The notes under the pieces are model-generated. The model was not told where the DNA came from. It did no database searches and was given only the letters and a program-made list of their open reading frames with translations. A program made the translations under genes and the position numbers. From Phascolarctos cinereus (taxonomy: Eukaryota > Chordata > Mammalia > Diprotodontia > Phascolarctidae), in NCBI RefSeq assembly GCF_002099425.1, contig NW_018344339.1:186001-250000 (forward strand): a DNA stretch of 64,000 bases. Reading direction: 5' to 3'. Shown here one piece after another: positions 32,586-41,320 of this stretch; the first letter of the stretch is position 1; each line of letters starts with the position of its first letter.

Positions 32586-32816
32586 GTAGCAGTGTTGATG
32601 CTTTGTGTGAGCATTACTATTTGTCCCCCTCACCTTAATCCTTTCTGACTCATTACTAGATGAATTTACTGGAACTCTTCCTTTGCCCTAGGGAGTTGTA
32701 TCAATAGAATTGCACTTCATTCTAACTTTTTAAAGTTGAACCTCCTAACCAGAAATAGTACTCTAGCAAAATACCTTAATTTTTTTGAGGCACTTGAGGA
32801 AGAAGCATTCTAGTGT

Positions 32817-32890
32817 GGGTCAAAATATCACCTCATGACATTATCAGCCAATTGGTATATCAATAATGTCATGGGGTGATATTTTGACCC
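32817..32890. repeat. 28-base inverted repeat with 18-base loop
   Basis: Left arm 32817-32844 and right arm 32863-32890 are reverse complements with one mismatch; each arm begins or ends with GGGTCAAAATATCACC. The right arm merges into the 3'-tail end of the RTE-related SINE at 32893-33290. The left arm looks like an inverted copy of that end. It could instead be a separate tiny MITE, but I see no target duplication. Confidence 0.9.
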
Positions 32891-32892
32891 GG

Positions 32893-33290
32893 ATTAGTGA
32901 AATGAATTTAAATGAGGCAGTTACACAAAGTTGTCAGCCTCATGCTCTCTTCCAGAGTCATTGAAGCGCAGTGGCAAGACAAAAGTCAGGGTGACTGGTA
33001 ATGGCCCAAATTGCAGTGGATAATCTTGTGTCTTCTATGTCTGACCATGCTCTAAGTGCTCCACAGCGCATGCTTTGGTCGCCTTCACGGCCACTGGAAC
33101 AAATTGTTCTTATTTGCCCATTTGCTCATTGCCTTAACTCACTGATGGGTCTGAGGCCTATTGATTACCCTCAACCTGGCTGAGTCCCTCTGCCAATATG
33201 GTTGTACTGAGGTGTGGCTGTTGCACATGTTACAACTTCTTGGAGCTGCAGGTAAAAGTAGGATGAAGGTGGACATTAAAGGTAGCTGAG
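32893..33290 (-). mobile_element. RTE-related marsupial SINE
   Basis: Shares with the element at 35315-35600 the block reading AATTTAAATGAGGCAG here and GATTTAAATGAGGGAG there. Later blocks GAGTCATTGAAGCGCAGTGG, CTCCACAGCGCATGCTTTGG and CCTCAACCTGGCTGAGTCCC match my memory of a dispersed marsupial SINE. Its 3' end is at the left. Confidence 0.7.
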
Positions 33291-33984
33291 GAACCCCAAA
33301 AAGGGCTCAGCAAGCCCTCATACTAAAGGTGCTAGTCCTCCCTGAATATCCCATATACCTCCTCCTTTAAAATGTGTTTCTGATAAATACACCCAGACTA
33401 GCAAAGGCTTGTGATTAACTATTTATAAAGACTATAAGAGATAAAAGATTATAATTTTAAAAGATTATAACACATACGGTTAAGACAAAGGCAAATAGAC
33501 TTTCTGCACAACTAAAAGAAATGTTTGAGGCTTACACAGGAGATCCCTTAGTAGAAAGAGAATGCAGCATTACTGCTGTGGGGTCCACAGTCTGCAAAGT
33601 TTAAGCAAGAGCGTCTGTCACAATATTCTTCATGCCAGATTGGCTCAAACAGTCTTGTTTCTGAGTCCTAGACCTCAGTCCTATTCATGTTTTCACTCTA
33701 CTTGTTCAATGCAGCTTTTATCACAAAGTATCTTCAGTCTGCTGCTAGGAGGTACTGCTATGCTCTTTCAGAAAGAGCAAGCACTCATTGTAGGACTTTC
33801 CAATTCTGTTCCACTGAGGGCCTTAAGGCTGAGACCTGCCATACCCAAAGGCAGGCGGAAGGGAGAGCAGGTTCAGCTCATTAAGCTAATTTCTTTTATT
33901 TATACCTCTCTTTTTAGTTTTCAGATGGATTTATTACATGATAGACCCCACCCTTACCTATAATGACTGCCTGAGATCTCTAGT
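33291..33984. other. Unassigned sequence with a 133-residue open frame
   Basis: 33562-33963 plus is open for 133 residues, serine/leucine-rich, with no domain, signal peptide or homology I recognise. Overlapping frames are also open, so I do not call it a gene. No repeat family recognised. Confidence 0.4.
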
Positions 33985-34128
33985 CCAATCCAACCAACAT
34001 TTATTAAGCAACTACTGTGTACCAAGCATTGTTCTGAGAACTTGGGATACAATTAATTAAAAGAAAGACAGTCTCTGCCCTCGAGAAGCTTACAATCTAA
34101 TGGGAGAGGAGACAACACATGAAAGGAG
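33985..34128 (-). mobile_element. L2 LINE 3' end
   Basis: CCAACATTTATTAAGCAACT, TGTGTACCAAGCATTGTTCT, GCCCTCGAGAAGCTTACAAT: reverse complement of the L2 3' end. Confidence 0.85.
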
Positions 34129-34129
34129 A

Positions 34130-34312
34130 CAGTACAGTTATCCCTTCCACATAGTGGGGGAGGAAGGCAGGAGGAAGGGGGGAGTTAGGGGTACACTGTC
34201 CCCATGATCTGGAAAGTCTGCCTAAAATTTTTTTGTCCTGCCTTTGTACCAGAGAAGAAGTCTGAATTATTATGCTATTAAAAGATAAAATATTATACAA
34301 TTTAATACTATG
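34130..34312. mobile_element. Possible Tigger/pogo-type DNA transposon end
   Basis: Starts CAGTTATCCCTTCCACATAG, then GGGGTACACTGTCCCCATGA, resembling one end of Tigger-like elements. The opposite terminus is not seen. The family call is from memory and uncertain. Confidence 0.4.
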
Positions 34313-34319
34313 CCAGGAA

Positions 34320-34895
34320 ACTGCATCGCTTCCATTTGAATTGTCTTAGGAAGATTCTGAAGATCACCTGGCAGGAGAAGATGACAGACACTGAGATCCT
34401 TTCTTGAACTTAACTGGCAAGCATTCAAACTCTACTTCAGAGAGCACAACTCCAATGGCTGGCCATGTTGTTTGAATGCAAAACGTATGCTTGACAAAAA
34501 AGACCATTTTATGTAGAACTCACACAGGACAACAGTTCACATGGTGGTCAGAAGAAGCAATACAATGACACTCTCAAGGTCTCTCTTAAGAATTTTGGAA
34601 TTGATTGTGTGACATGGAAGACACTGGCACAGGACCGCCCAGCATGGTGTGCCCACATCAGAGAAGGTGCTATGCACTATGAGCAAAGCAGAATTGAAAT
34701 AGCTAAAAAGAAAATCAAGCTGCACAAATTTAGAGAATTCACCCAAATGTTCATATGGACTATTTGTGTCCAACCTGTGGTAGAACATTCCAAGATAGTA
34801 TCGGTCTGATCAGCCACAGTCGGATGTACTGAAAGTTCATGATATTATGGTCCTCTTCGAGAATGGACAAAAACCAAGCAACAACCAACAAACCA
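34320..34895 (+). mobile_element. RTE-type LINE, 3' end of the ORF plus tail
   Basis: Forward remnant of a non-LTR element ORF C-terminus. It reads GGQKKQYNDTLKVSLKNFGI and WKTLAQDRPAWCAHIREGA, then a degenerate end that in related LINEs is a Cys-x2-Cys / His zinc-finger-like motif (ISHSR). The 3' tail GGTCCTCTTCGAGAATGGAC plus an AAC-rich end is shared with SINEs at 35315 and 59380. Clade (RTE against a relative) is inference. Confidence 0.75.
34609..34809 (+). pseudogene. RTE-type LINE ORF C-terminal fragment
   Basis: 67 codons from MTWKTLAQDRPAWC to the stop. The family segment after KFRE, which should carry the Cys-rich finger, has lost its cysteines, and frame changes occur on both sides. 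Inactive remnant. Confidence 0.65.
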
Positions 34896-35314
34896 TACAT
34901 ATATGTTATGCATTTCTGAGTTTCTAAACTTTTTCTGTGTCATCTGCTGGGCCTCACATGTCATTTGTGGCTTGTGCAAAACTCCCTCCAAATTCCCATG
35001 TAATTTCTTATGCCAACCCATGATATATCAAAATCACATTGGGGAAAGTCTCAGTGTGGAAGGGATAACTGTAAAAAGAAGGTCATGGGACACCAGGGAG
35101 TATCTGAAGGCATCTTGTTTCATGGAATTGAAAATAGAACAGCAAAGTGGAGTGAACCAAAAATCCCATTTCTGCCTTTTATAAAGGAAGGCATTGAGAG
35201 GCTCTACTTCTAGTCAGATGGTAGAGGAGATTGTGTCAATCAAGGCTTGAGTTAGTAGTTTGGTGATGAGATTAGAAGTGCTCAGTTTATCCTGGGACAG
35301 TATTTTGTTCAGGG
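34896..35314. other. Unassigned sequence
   Basis: A 93-residue open frame (34903-35184 plus) is cysteine-rich by chance. No domain recognised. Possible SINE-derived scraps near 35215-35315. Confidence 0.4.
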
Positions 35315-35600
35315 TCATTGTTGTTTGTCCTTCCTTCTGGAAGAAAACCATGACATCAGGGAAGTGATGTCATGACATACAAGTAAATTGGATTTAAATG
35401 AGGGAGGGCTGTGCAAAGTAACCAACTTCACTTGCTCCTCTGGAGCTATCTGGGTCCACTGGAGAGATATAGGTCAGGACAACTGGAGATGGCCCTGGAT
35501 ATAGCAGGAGACCTTGGCCTTTTTAAGTTCTATAACAGGTCTCAGTTTGATCGAGACAGCACCCATTCAGTGACTAAAGCTAGGTGTGGAATTAAAATCA
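35315..35600 (-). mobile_element. SINE sharing the RTE LINE tail
   Basis: Left (3') end GTTGTTTGTCCTTCCTTCTG is the reverse of the RTE tail seen at 34845-34895 (CCTCTTCGAGAATGGACAAA). Body blocks: GGAGATGGCCCTGGATATAG, AGACCTTGGCCTTTTTAAGT. Minus orientation, like 32893-33290. Confidence 0.78.
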
Positions 35601-36247
35601 AGAAAAGCAGCAGATTCAAAGTGCTGACATTTCCCAAATCTTTATTTCTCCTGTTGGCCCATGCAAATGAGTGGGTTGGGTAAAGGTATAAAGGCAATTT
35701 TCACTCTGTCAGCCAGTTGCTTTTGGCTGGCAGCTGTTTTCTTGATCTTTTATATGCAAATGAGCTACTCACAGTCTCACTTCCTTTTAGGTGAAAAATA
35801 ATCCACTCAAAAGATGAAAGGAGGGGGGGCACCCTTTAAGAAATGCAAATGGAACCTGAATACTATGTACCCTTTCATCCTTCCCTTTGGATAAACATTT
35901 GCTATCCCCAACAAATAAATCAGGGCCATGAGGGGCATATTTGTCCACGGTCCTGAACTCTCTAAAACTCTTTACTGACTGTAGATCTTGGTTGCATGCA
36001 GGAGACATCATATGCTTATATCAGAGCAGAATATTAATATCCATGCAAGCAAATAAACATAATCGATAAAATCAAAGCAATGAAACAATAAAACTGGTTG
36101 GCCTACCTAATAACAGAACATGATTAAACAGTAGAGTATATGTGAATAGACAAATTGAAAAGTTATAAACAGCTAATAGGAAAATGGATATTTGGTACAG
36201 GAATATACAATAATTATCACATCCATCAATGGGCATATGCAATTATG
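35601..36247. other. Unassigned sequence with octamer motifs and a TATA-like box
   Basis: Three ATGCAAAT octamers at 35661, 35754 and 35843, a TATAAAGG at about 35688, and an AATAAA at 35914. The arrangement is promoter-like; whether it derives from an old LTR, a host regulatory region or neither is open. No protein gene recognised. Confidence 0.4.
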
Positions 36248-36460
36248 TAAGGCACATAAGATCACAGATTTGCAGCTAGAAGGTTCTTTACAAGTAGCCC
36301 AAGCAAATCTCCTCTGTTGCTTGTTAAGCAAATGGAGGTTTAGAGGAGTTGAGTGAATTTCTCAGGGTCATATAGCTAGTAAGTGTCTGAGGCTGGAACT
36401 AGACTGAGGTCTTCTTCAATGCTCTAACCAATATTCCATATTACTTCAGTATTATCATCT
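36248..36460 (-). mobile_element. MIR/CORE-SINE
   Basis: Reverse copy: AAGATCACAGATTTGCAGCT, GGAGGTTTAGAGGAGTTGAG, CATATAGCTAGTAAGTGTCT. A second small MIR scrap may lie at 36520-36600. Confidence 0.78.
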
Positions 36461-36694
36461 GGCTGTACTTAGTTCTTCTTTAATGCTTGTGACCTTAGAA
36501 GCCCAAAGGTTAAATCCATAATAAGGGGAAGAGGTGGGATTTGAGCCAACAGCCTTTCTGATTCTTTAACTAGTGTTCTTTCCTTTGTGCCATAATGTGT
36601 CTGACTTCAATAAATGTACTTAAACTGAAACATTCGAGGTGTTTCTCCCATTTCCAAGTAGTTATTTGGGTATGCTTATTCTTGGATTCCTATA

Positions 36695-36860
36695 ACATTG
36701 CCCAGATTCAAGTCTCTTTTTCGGTGGTTATAAGTTACATGATTCTTAATATCTTATTTTCTTAATATCTCTGACTCTCAGTTTCTCATCTTTAAAATAA
36801 GGGGTCATATTGAATGACATTTCTAAGATCCCTTTCAACTCTAAATCTATGATTCTATAT
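36695..36860 (+). mobile_element. MIR/THER1 fragment
   Basis: Forward 3' half: CTGACTCTCAGTTTCTCATC, CTAAGATCCCTTTCAACTCT, ATCTATGATTC end. Confidence 0.75.
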
Positions 36861-37289
36861 GCCTTGCATATATAATTTCATATTTTCCTTGATGCATGTG
36901 GTAATTATTAAAAATTTTTGTACCAAAGATGCATTTGGCTATTAGCTGCACACAATTTTGTTATTGTCTATTTGCTCTATGTTGACAAAAAAGCATCATC
37001 ATGAGTCATGTAGATTTGTTTGTGGCAAGAGGTCATATGACATAATTCAGGGACCAGGTCATTGCCACCAGAAATTGTAAAAGGGTTATTCTTAAGGATC
37101 CCAGACCCTTTCTTCCCATGTTTGAGCTTAAGGATTTGTGACTATAGTTCTTCTGATAAGGTCTATAATTAGCCAATTCCACCAATGAGTTAATAGGAAC
37201 AGATAAGTCAATAGGACACAGGAGAACTAGATCTTTTGGATTTGTGACCAGACTAACTGATGGTGTTACATAGTATACTTGAGGTATAA
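36861..37289. other. Unassigned single-copy sequence
   Basis: No repeat or gene recognised. Confidence 0.5.
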
Positions 37290-37530
37290 TACTGTTGACA
37301 CAGTAGATGTAGCAATGGACCTAGAGTCAGGAAGAAATGAGTTCAAATCCTACATACAGATACTTACTAGTTATGTGACCTTTGGCAAATCACCTCTGTC
37401 TGCCTCAATTTCCTCATCTGTAAATTGGGAATAATAATAATGCCTGTCTCCCAGGATTTTTATGAGTAATAAATGAGATAATAGTTATAAAGTGCTTTCA
37501 AACTTGAAAGTGCTACAACTCTTTCTACAC
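37290..37530 (+). mobile_element. MAR1-type long SINE
   Basis: ATGAGTTCAAATCCTACATA box B region, GATACTTACTAGTTATGTGA core, CCTCAATTTCCTCATCTGTA, AAATGAGATAATAGTTATAA 3' part. Confidence 0.85.
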
Positions 37531-37689
37531 TCCCATATGTAATTGCCTCATTCTGTAAGCCTTAGAAATACCACCTTATAAAATGCATATAACTCTGAGA
37601 GTCAGTATAATAATTAATCATTGTCCATACAATTTGGTCACTTGTCTTCATCATGGGATAGTACAGAATTTGACGTACCCGGTTATCCA

Positions 37690-37990
37690 ACCAAATACTA
37701 TTTAATAAACTCCCTATAATCTTCAGGATCAAATATAAACTTCTCTGTTCAGCTTTTAAAGCCCTTCATAACATGGACCTTTCCTAATTTTCCAGTCTTT
37801 TTACACATTACTTGCCTTTATGTACTCTACAATATGGGTTGTGCCGTGGACAGAGCCTGGAGTTAGGGAAAACTGAATTCAAATCCAGCTTCAGATACTT
37901 ACTAGCTGCCTTTTCTCTGGCTGTCCCAGATGACTGGAATGCTCTCCCTCTTTATTTAAGCTTCCTCTCCCAGTCTGTCTCAGAGCATGA
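37690..37990 (+). mobile_element. L2 LINE 3' region with a SINE fragment inserted
   Basis: L2 pieces: CAGCTTTTAAAGCCCTTCAT, CACATTACTTGCCTTTATGT, then GGCTGTCCCAGATGACTGGA. Between them at about 37836-37911 lies a forward SINE 5' half (GTTGTGCCGTGGACAGAGCC ... TTACTAGCTGC). Confidence 0.65.
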
Positions 37991-38329
37991 AGGAATACTC
38001 TCTCTCTGAGACTATAAATCCCAGAATTCTCAGTAAGGCCTCAGACCCTTACTCTACCCGTAAAGCAAGATGATTAGTAGATGACCTATAGAATACCTTG
38101 TTATGTTCTCATTTACAATGCCATAGTCATTGAGCATATCATTCTCTTGGTCTGTTTATTTCACTGGCATGATGTGTTCTGGTTGAAGCTATGTTGACTC
38201 TTTACAATCACCATTTCCTTTCAGAGGTATTCATAATTATCTCTTCTAGATTTTTTCCTAGGAATCAAAGTCAGTCTCACTAGCCTATAGTTTGTAGATT
38301 CAATTCTTTCCCCCTTCTTGAAAATTGAG
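37991..38329. other. Possible ancient dispersed repeat
   Basis: 38160-38330 (for example AGTCTCACTAGCCTATAGTT) looks like an old interspersed repeat shared among mammals, but I cannot name the family with confidence. No gene. Confidence 0.35.
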
Positions 38330-38415
38330 ACTTTTGTTGTGAGGCTCATATGAGATAATTTATGTAACATATTTTGCAAACCTGAAACACTTTGTGAGTA
38401 TTATGAATGAAATTA
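38330..38415 (+). mobile_element. MIR 3' fragment
   Basis: TTGTTGTGAGGCTCATATGA followed by TTTTGCAAACCTGAAACACT. Then a GGGA/GGAA-rich purine tract to about 38490. Confidence 0.65.
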
Positions 38416-38600
38416 ATTAATGTATTCCAATAAGGCAAAGAGAAAAAGAGGGGAGGAGGGAGGAAGGAAGGGAGAGAAGGAGAGGGAGAGAATGAAAATT
38501 TGGGGGCCAGTTTTAAACATTTGAAATGCTTTTAGAGAGATTTAAGTATTAAATTAAACAGCATGTTATTACATATTAATATATTCATAATATATTATTA

Positions 38601-38761
38601 TTATTATTATTTTTGTGTGTGAGGCAATTGGCGTTAAGTTTTAAGTTAACTTGCCCAGAGTCACACAGCTAGTGAGTATTTTGTGTCTGAGCAGAATTTG
38701 AACTCAGGTCCTCCTGACTCCAGGGATAGTGCTTTATCTACTGTACCACCTAGCTGCCCCC
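38601..38761 (-). mobile_element. tRNA-derived SINE (WSINE1/MAR1-like)
   Basis: Promoter end at right (CCACCTAGCTGCCCC). A small internal duplication of GTTAAGTTTTAA lies near 38630-38648. Perfect 18-base target-site duplication ATTCATAATATATTATTA at 38583-38600 and 38762-38779. Confidence 0.95.
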
Positions 38762-38819
38762 ATTCATAATATATTATTAAAGTAATAATTGAGGCATCTT
38801 TGGAAAAGTAGAGAAAGTG

Positions 38820-39063
38820 GGGGAGCACACATTTATTAAGTGCCTACTATGTGCTAAGTACTTCACAAATGTCAGCTCATTTAATCCTCAAAACAATTCT
38901 GAGACATAGATGCTATCATTATTCTCATTTTAGATATGAGGAAACTGAGACTGAGAAAGTTAAATGACTTGCCCAAGGTCACACACCTAGGAAGTATTTG
39001 AGGTTGGATTTGAACTCAAGTCTCCCTAACTCCAGGTTTAGCACTCATTCCACCAAGCTGCCT
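38820..39063 (-). mobile_element. MIR/CORE-SINE, near full length
   Basis: CATTTATTAAGTGCCTACTA, GCTCATTTAATCCTCAAAAC, TGAGGAAACTGAGACTGAGA, ACTTGCCCAAGGTCACACAC, ending CACCAAGCTGCCTAG. Confidence 0.88.
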
Positions 39064-39270
39064 AGCTTCATAGTTGTTAGAAAGCTGGCCTTAGAGTCAG
39101 GGAGACCCAAGTTCATTTTCCACCTCAGACACATATTGACTGTGTCAGTAAGTGTGGGCAAGTCACTTAAACTCTCAGTGCCCTGGGCAACTCTCTAAGC
39201 CTCTTAAGTTAGAGAGCAAAGATAGGTGCGCACTGATAGAGGGAGTTACTCATTGGGAATTTCCTATGCA
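39064..39270 (+). mobile_element. tRNA-derived SINE with THER-like 3' part
   Basis: TTAGAGTCAGGGAGACCCAA, GTGGGCAAGTCACTTAAACT, then GCCCTGGGCAACTCTCTAAG and GGGAATTTCCTATGC, a 3' extension not seen in the MAR1-type copies. A second copy of this type may be at 53500. Confidence 0.75.
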
Positions 39271-40164
39271 AAAAAAAAAATCAAAAGTCCTCTTGTCTAA
39301 AAATAAAAAGCGGTAACAGTTGGTATCACCTTGATTTAAATAAAATAATTTTTATTGATGGGTAAAATGACTGTGCCCTTACGTGAGGCTCAGGCATACT
39401 AATATAATCATAGATAGTGGCCAAAACCCTTGTCACTGTTGAGTCAACATACATTCTGGGTGACCTTTTCTAAACTGATGGCTATGTTGATAGACAAACT
39501 GGTATTTGATTGGCGGGAAGGCCGAACAATTCTCTTTGTTGGACTGTTCAGCAATAAAATTTAAAAGTACTTCTCTCTGATTGCTTGAGGAATATCATTC
39601 CCTATTGGCCATCCTGATCATTTCTCTGGTGTATTTTATTGACTCTATTTATAGTTTTAAGGGTTTTCTTTCTTCCTTTTTTTCCCTGAGTGCTGTAACA
39701 ATAACGTCAATGAATCTGAACTTTGTGACTGGTAAATGCTTTCCTGCTTTGAAAATAAATGTCCTGGCTTTGCCTTTGTATTTGTTTTCTACAAATGCCA
39801 TGGCCTTGTCTCGCCTTGGCATTTATCTTGCAGCAGGAGGCCATTATCCAAGCAAACCATTCCCATTCCATTGACATTATCTCCCTTAAATATTCTGCAT
39901 GAAGTATTAAACATTTTAAAGATGATTACACCATAGTCAACATCCTGCTGCAGGAGCCATAAGCAGTTTTATTGCTAGTTTTCTATCCTCCATTCCTTAT
40001 GCTCTCAGTTTCGTAAGGTGGTCAGAAAAGAGTGTCAATAAAGCCAGTTACACCAATGGGCTGACATTTTACCTGAATGCAGGGTTAGTAGCTATGTGCC
40101 AGACAAACAAATATTTTCATTTATTTGATTGACTGTAGTGGAAAGATGAGGCCTTGAGGTTGAT
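39271..40164. other. Repeat-free stretch, candidate conserved non-coding DNA
   Basis: About 900 bases without recognisable repeats or low-complexity runs, unlike its surroundings. Open frames of 66-97 residues have no recognisable domain. Confidence 0.45.
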
Positions 40165-40350
40165 GTTAGGGAGAGAGAGCCATGGATTTGGAATCAGAAG
40201 ACCTTGGTTTGAATACTACCTCTGGTACTTGCTGTCCATGTTATCTGGGGCAAGCCTGAGCTCTCTTTGGGTTTTCATTTCCTAAGCTGTAAAATGGAAG
40301 AGTTGATCTAGATGACTCTCAAGTTCTCTTTTAGCTTCAAATTCTATGAA
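40165..40350 (+). mobile_element. MIR/THER1-type SINE
   Basis: GAGCCATGGATTTGGAATCA, CTTGGTTTGAATACTACCTC, AGATGACTCTCAAGTTCTCT, ending ATTCTATGAAACC. Confidence 0.8.
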
Positions 40351-40359
40351 ACCAGTTGC

Positions 40360-40478
40360 ATTAATCAGTGCAATAGAAAGAATGCCAGATTTGCCATCCA
40401 AGAGCCTAGGTTCAGTGATTCCCCGTCTGTTTGCCTGAGGGTCCTCTACTATAAAGTGAGGGGATTGGAGCTGATGAT
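40360..40478 (+). mobile_element. MIR/THER1 fragment
   Basis: CAATAGAAAGAATGCCAGAT and AAAGTGAGGGGATTGGAGCT, a shortened forward copy directly after the one above. Confidence 0.65.
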
Positions 40479-40479
40479 C

Positions 40480-40640
40480 AATCAATCAATCAATCAATCA
40501 ACAGTCACCTACATTTTCACAAACACTTAAGCTTTGGACCAGGCACTATGCTGAGTGCTGGAGACACAAAGAAAGGGGAAAACCAAAAAGTTCCTCCTCT
40601 GACGTAGCTAATATACTAATGGTGCAGACAATATGTATTT
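40480..40640 (-). mobile_element. L2 LINE 3' end
   Basis: Begins with five ATCA tetranucleotides, the usual L2 terminal short repeat, then GGACCAGGCACTATGCTGAG and GAGACACAAAGAAAGGGG. Confidence 0.8.
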
Positions 40641-40732
40641 CCATATTATGAGCTTTCTATGCTAATGGAGGAGCTGATATGTGTTTACTTATCATCTTCT
40701 GTAGAATTATACATATTATATATCGTGTGATA

Positions 40733-40756
40733 CACACACACACACATGCACACACG

Positions 40757-40789
<33 letters not shown>
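40733..40789. repeat. (CA)n microsatellite
   Basis: Interrupted CA repeat of about 57 bases. Confidence 0.97.
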
Positions 40790-40790
<1 letters not shown>

Positions 40791-41064
40791 AATAAGGTAC
40801 ATACAAGATACATACCCAGTTGGAGAAATGTAATCTTATATAAGATAAGGCAAACTATGTATTAACATTGTCTCCCTTCTATTATACCTATCAAATATTA
40901 CATAATGCATACATATGCATATTACATTTATTTGAACAAGTATGTAATGCTATGTGAAACCCAGATAGAATGAAATCTTACATAATATATACATATGCCA
41001 TATTTACTTAAGCAGGTACATACAAGATTCATATAGAATAGAAGGAATGTATCTTTATTATACT

Positions 41065-41320
41065 GGGCAGCCAGGTAGTGCAGTGAAAAGAGCTCTGGGC
41101 CTGGAATTAGTGAGACCTAAGTTCAAGTCCTGCCTGAGACATTTACTAGCTATGTGACCCTGGGCAAGTCACTTGTTTGTTTCAGTTTCCTCATCTCTAA
41201 AATGGGGATAAAAAATAACATCTGCCTTATGGGGGTGTCGTGAGGATCAAATGAGATAATAATTAAAAGCACTTGCCTGACACATAGTAAGCACAATATT
41301 ATTATTGTGGTTGTTACATG
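41065..41320 (+). mobile_element. MAR1-type long SINE, near full length
   Basis: GGGCAGCCAGGTAGTGCAGT start (box A), AAGTTCAAGTCCTGCCTGAG box B region, GACCCTGGGCAAGTCACTTG, ATCAAATGAGATAATAATTA, CTGACACATAGTAAGCAC 3' end. Confidence 0.9.

Noticed and set aside
33562-33963. 133-residue open frame
   Set aside because: Two overlapping frames are open, no domain, signal or conserved motif recognised, and the length is within what AT-rich non-coding DNA gives.
35601-36247. Solo LTR of an endogenous retrovirus
   Set aside because: TATA-like and AATAAA motifs are present, but I find no matching TG...CA ends, target duplication or internal retroviral sequence. Kept only as an unassigned promoter-like segment.
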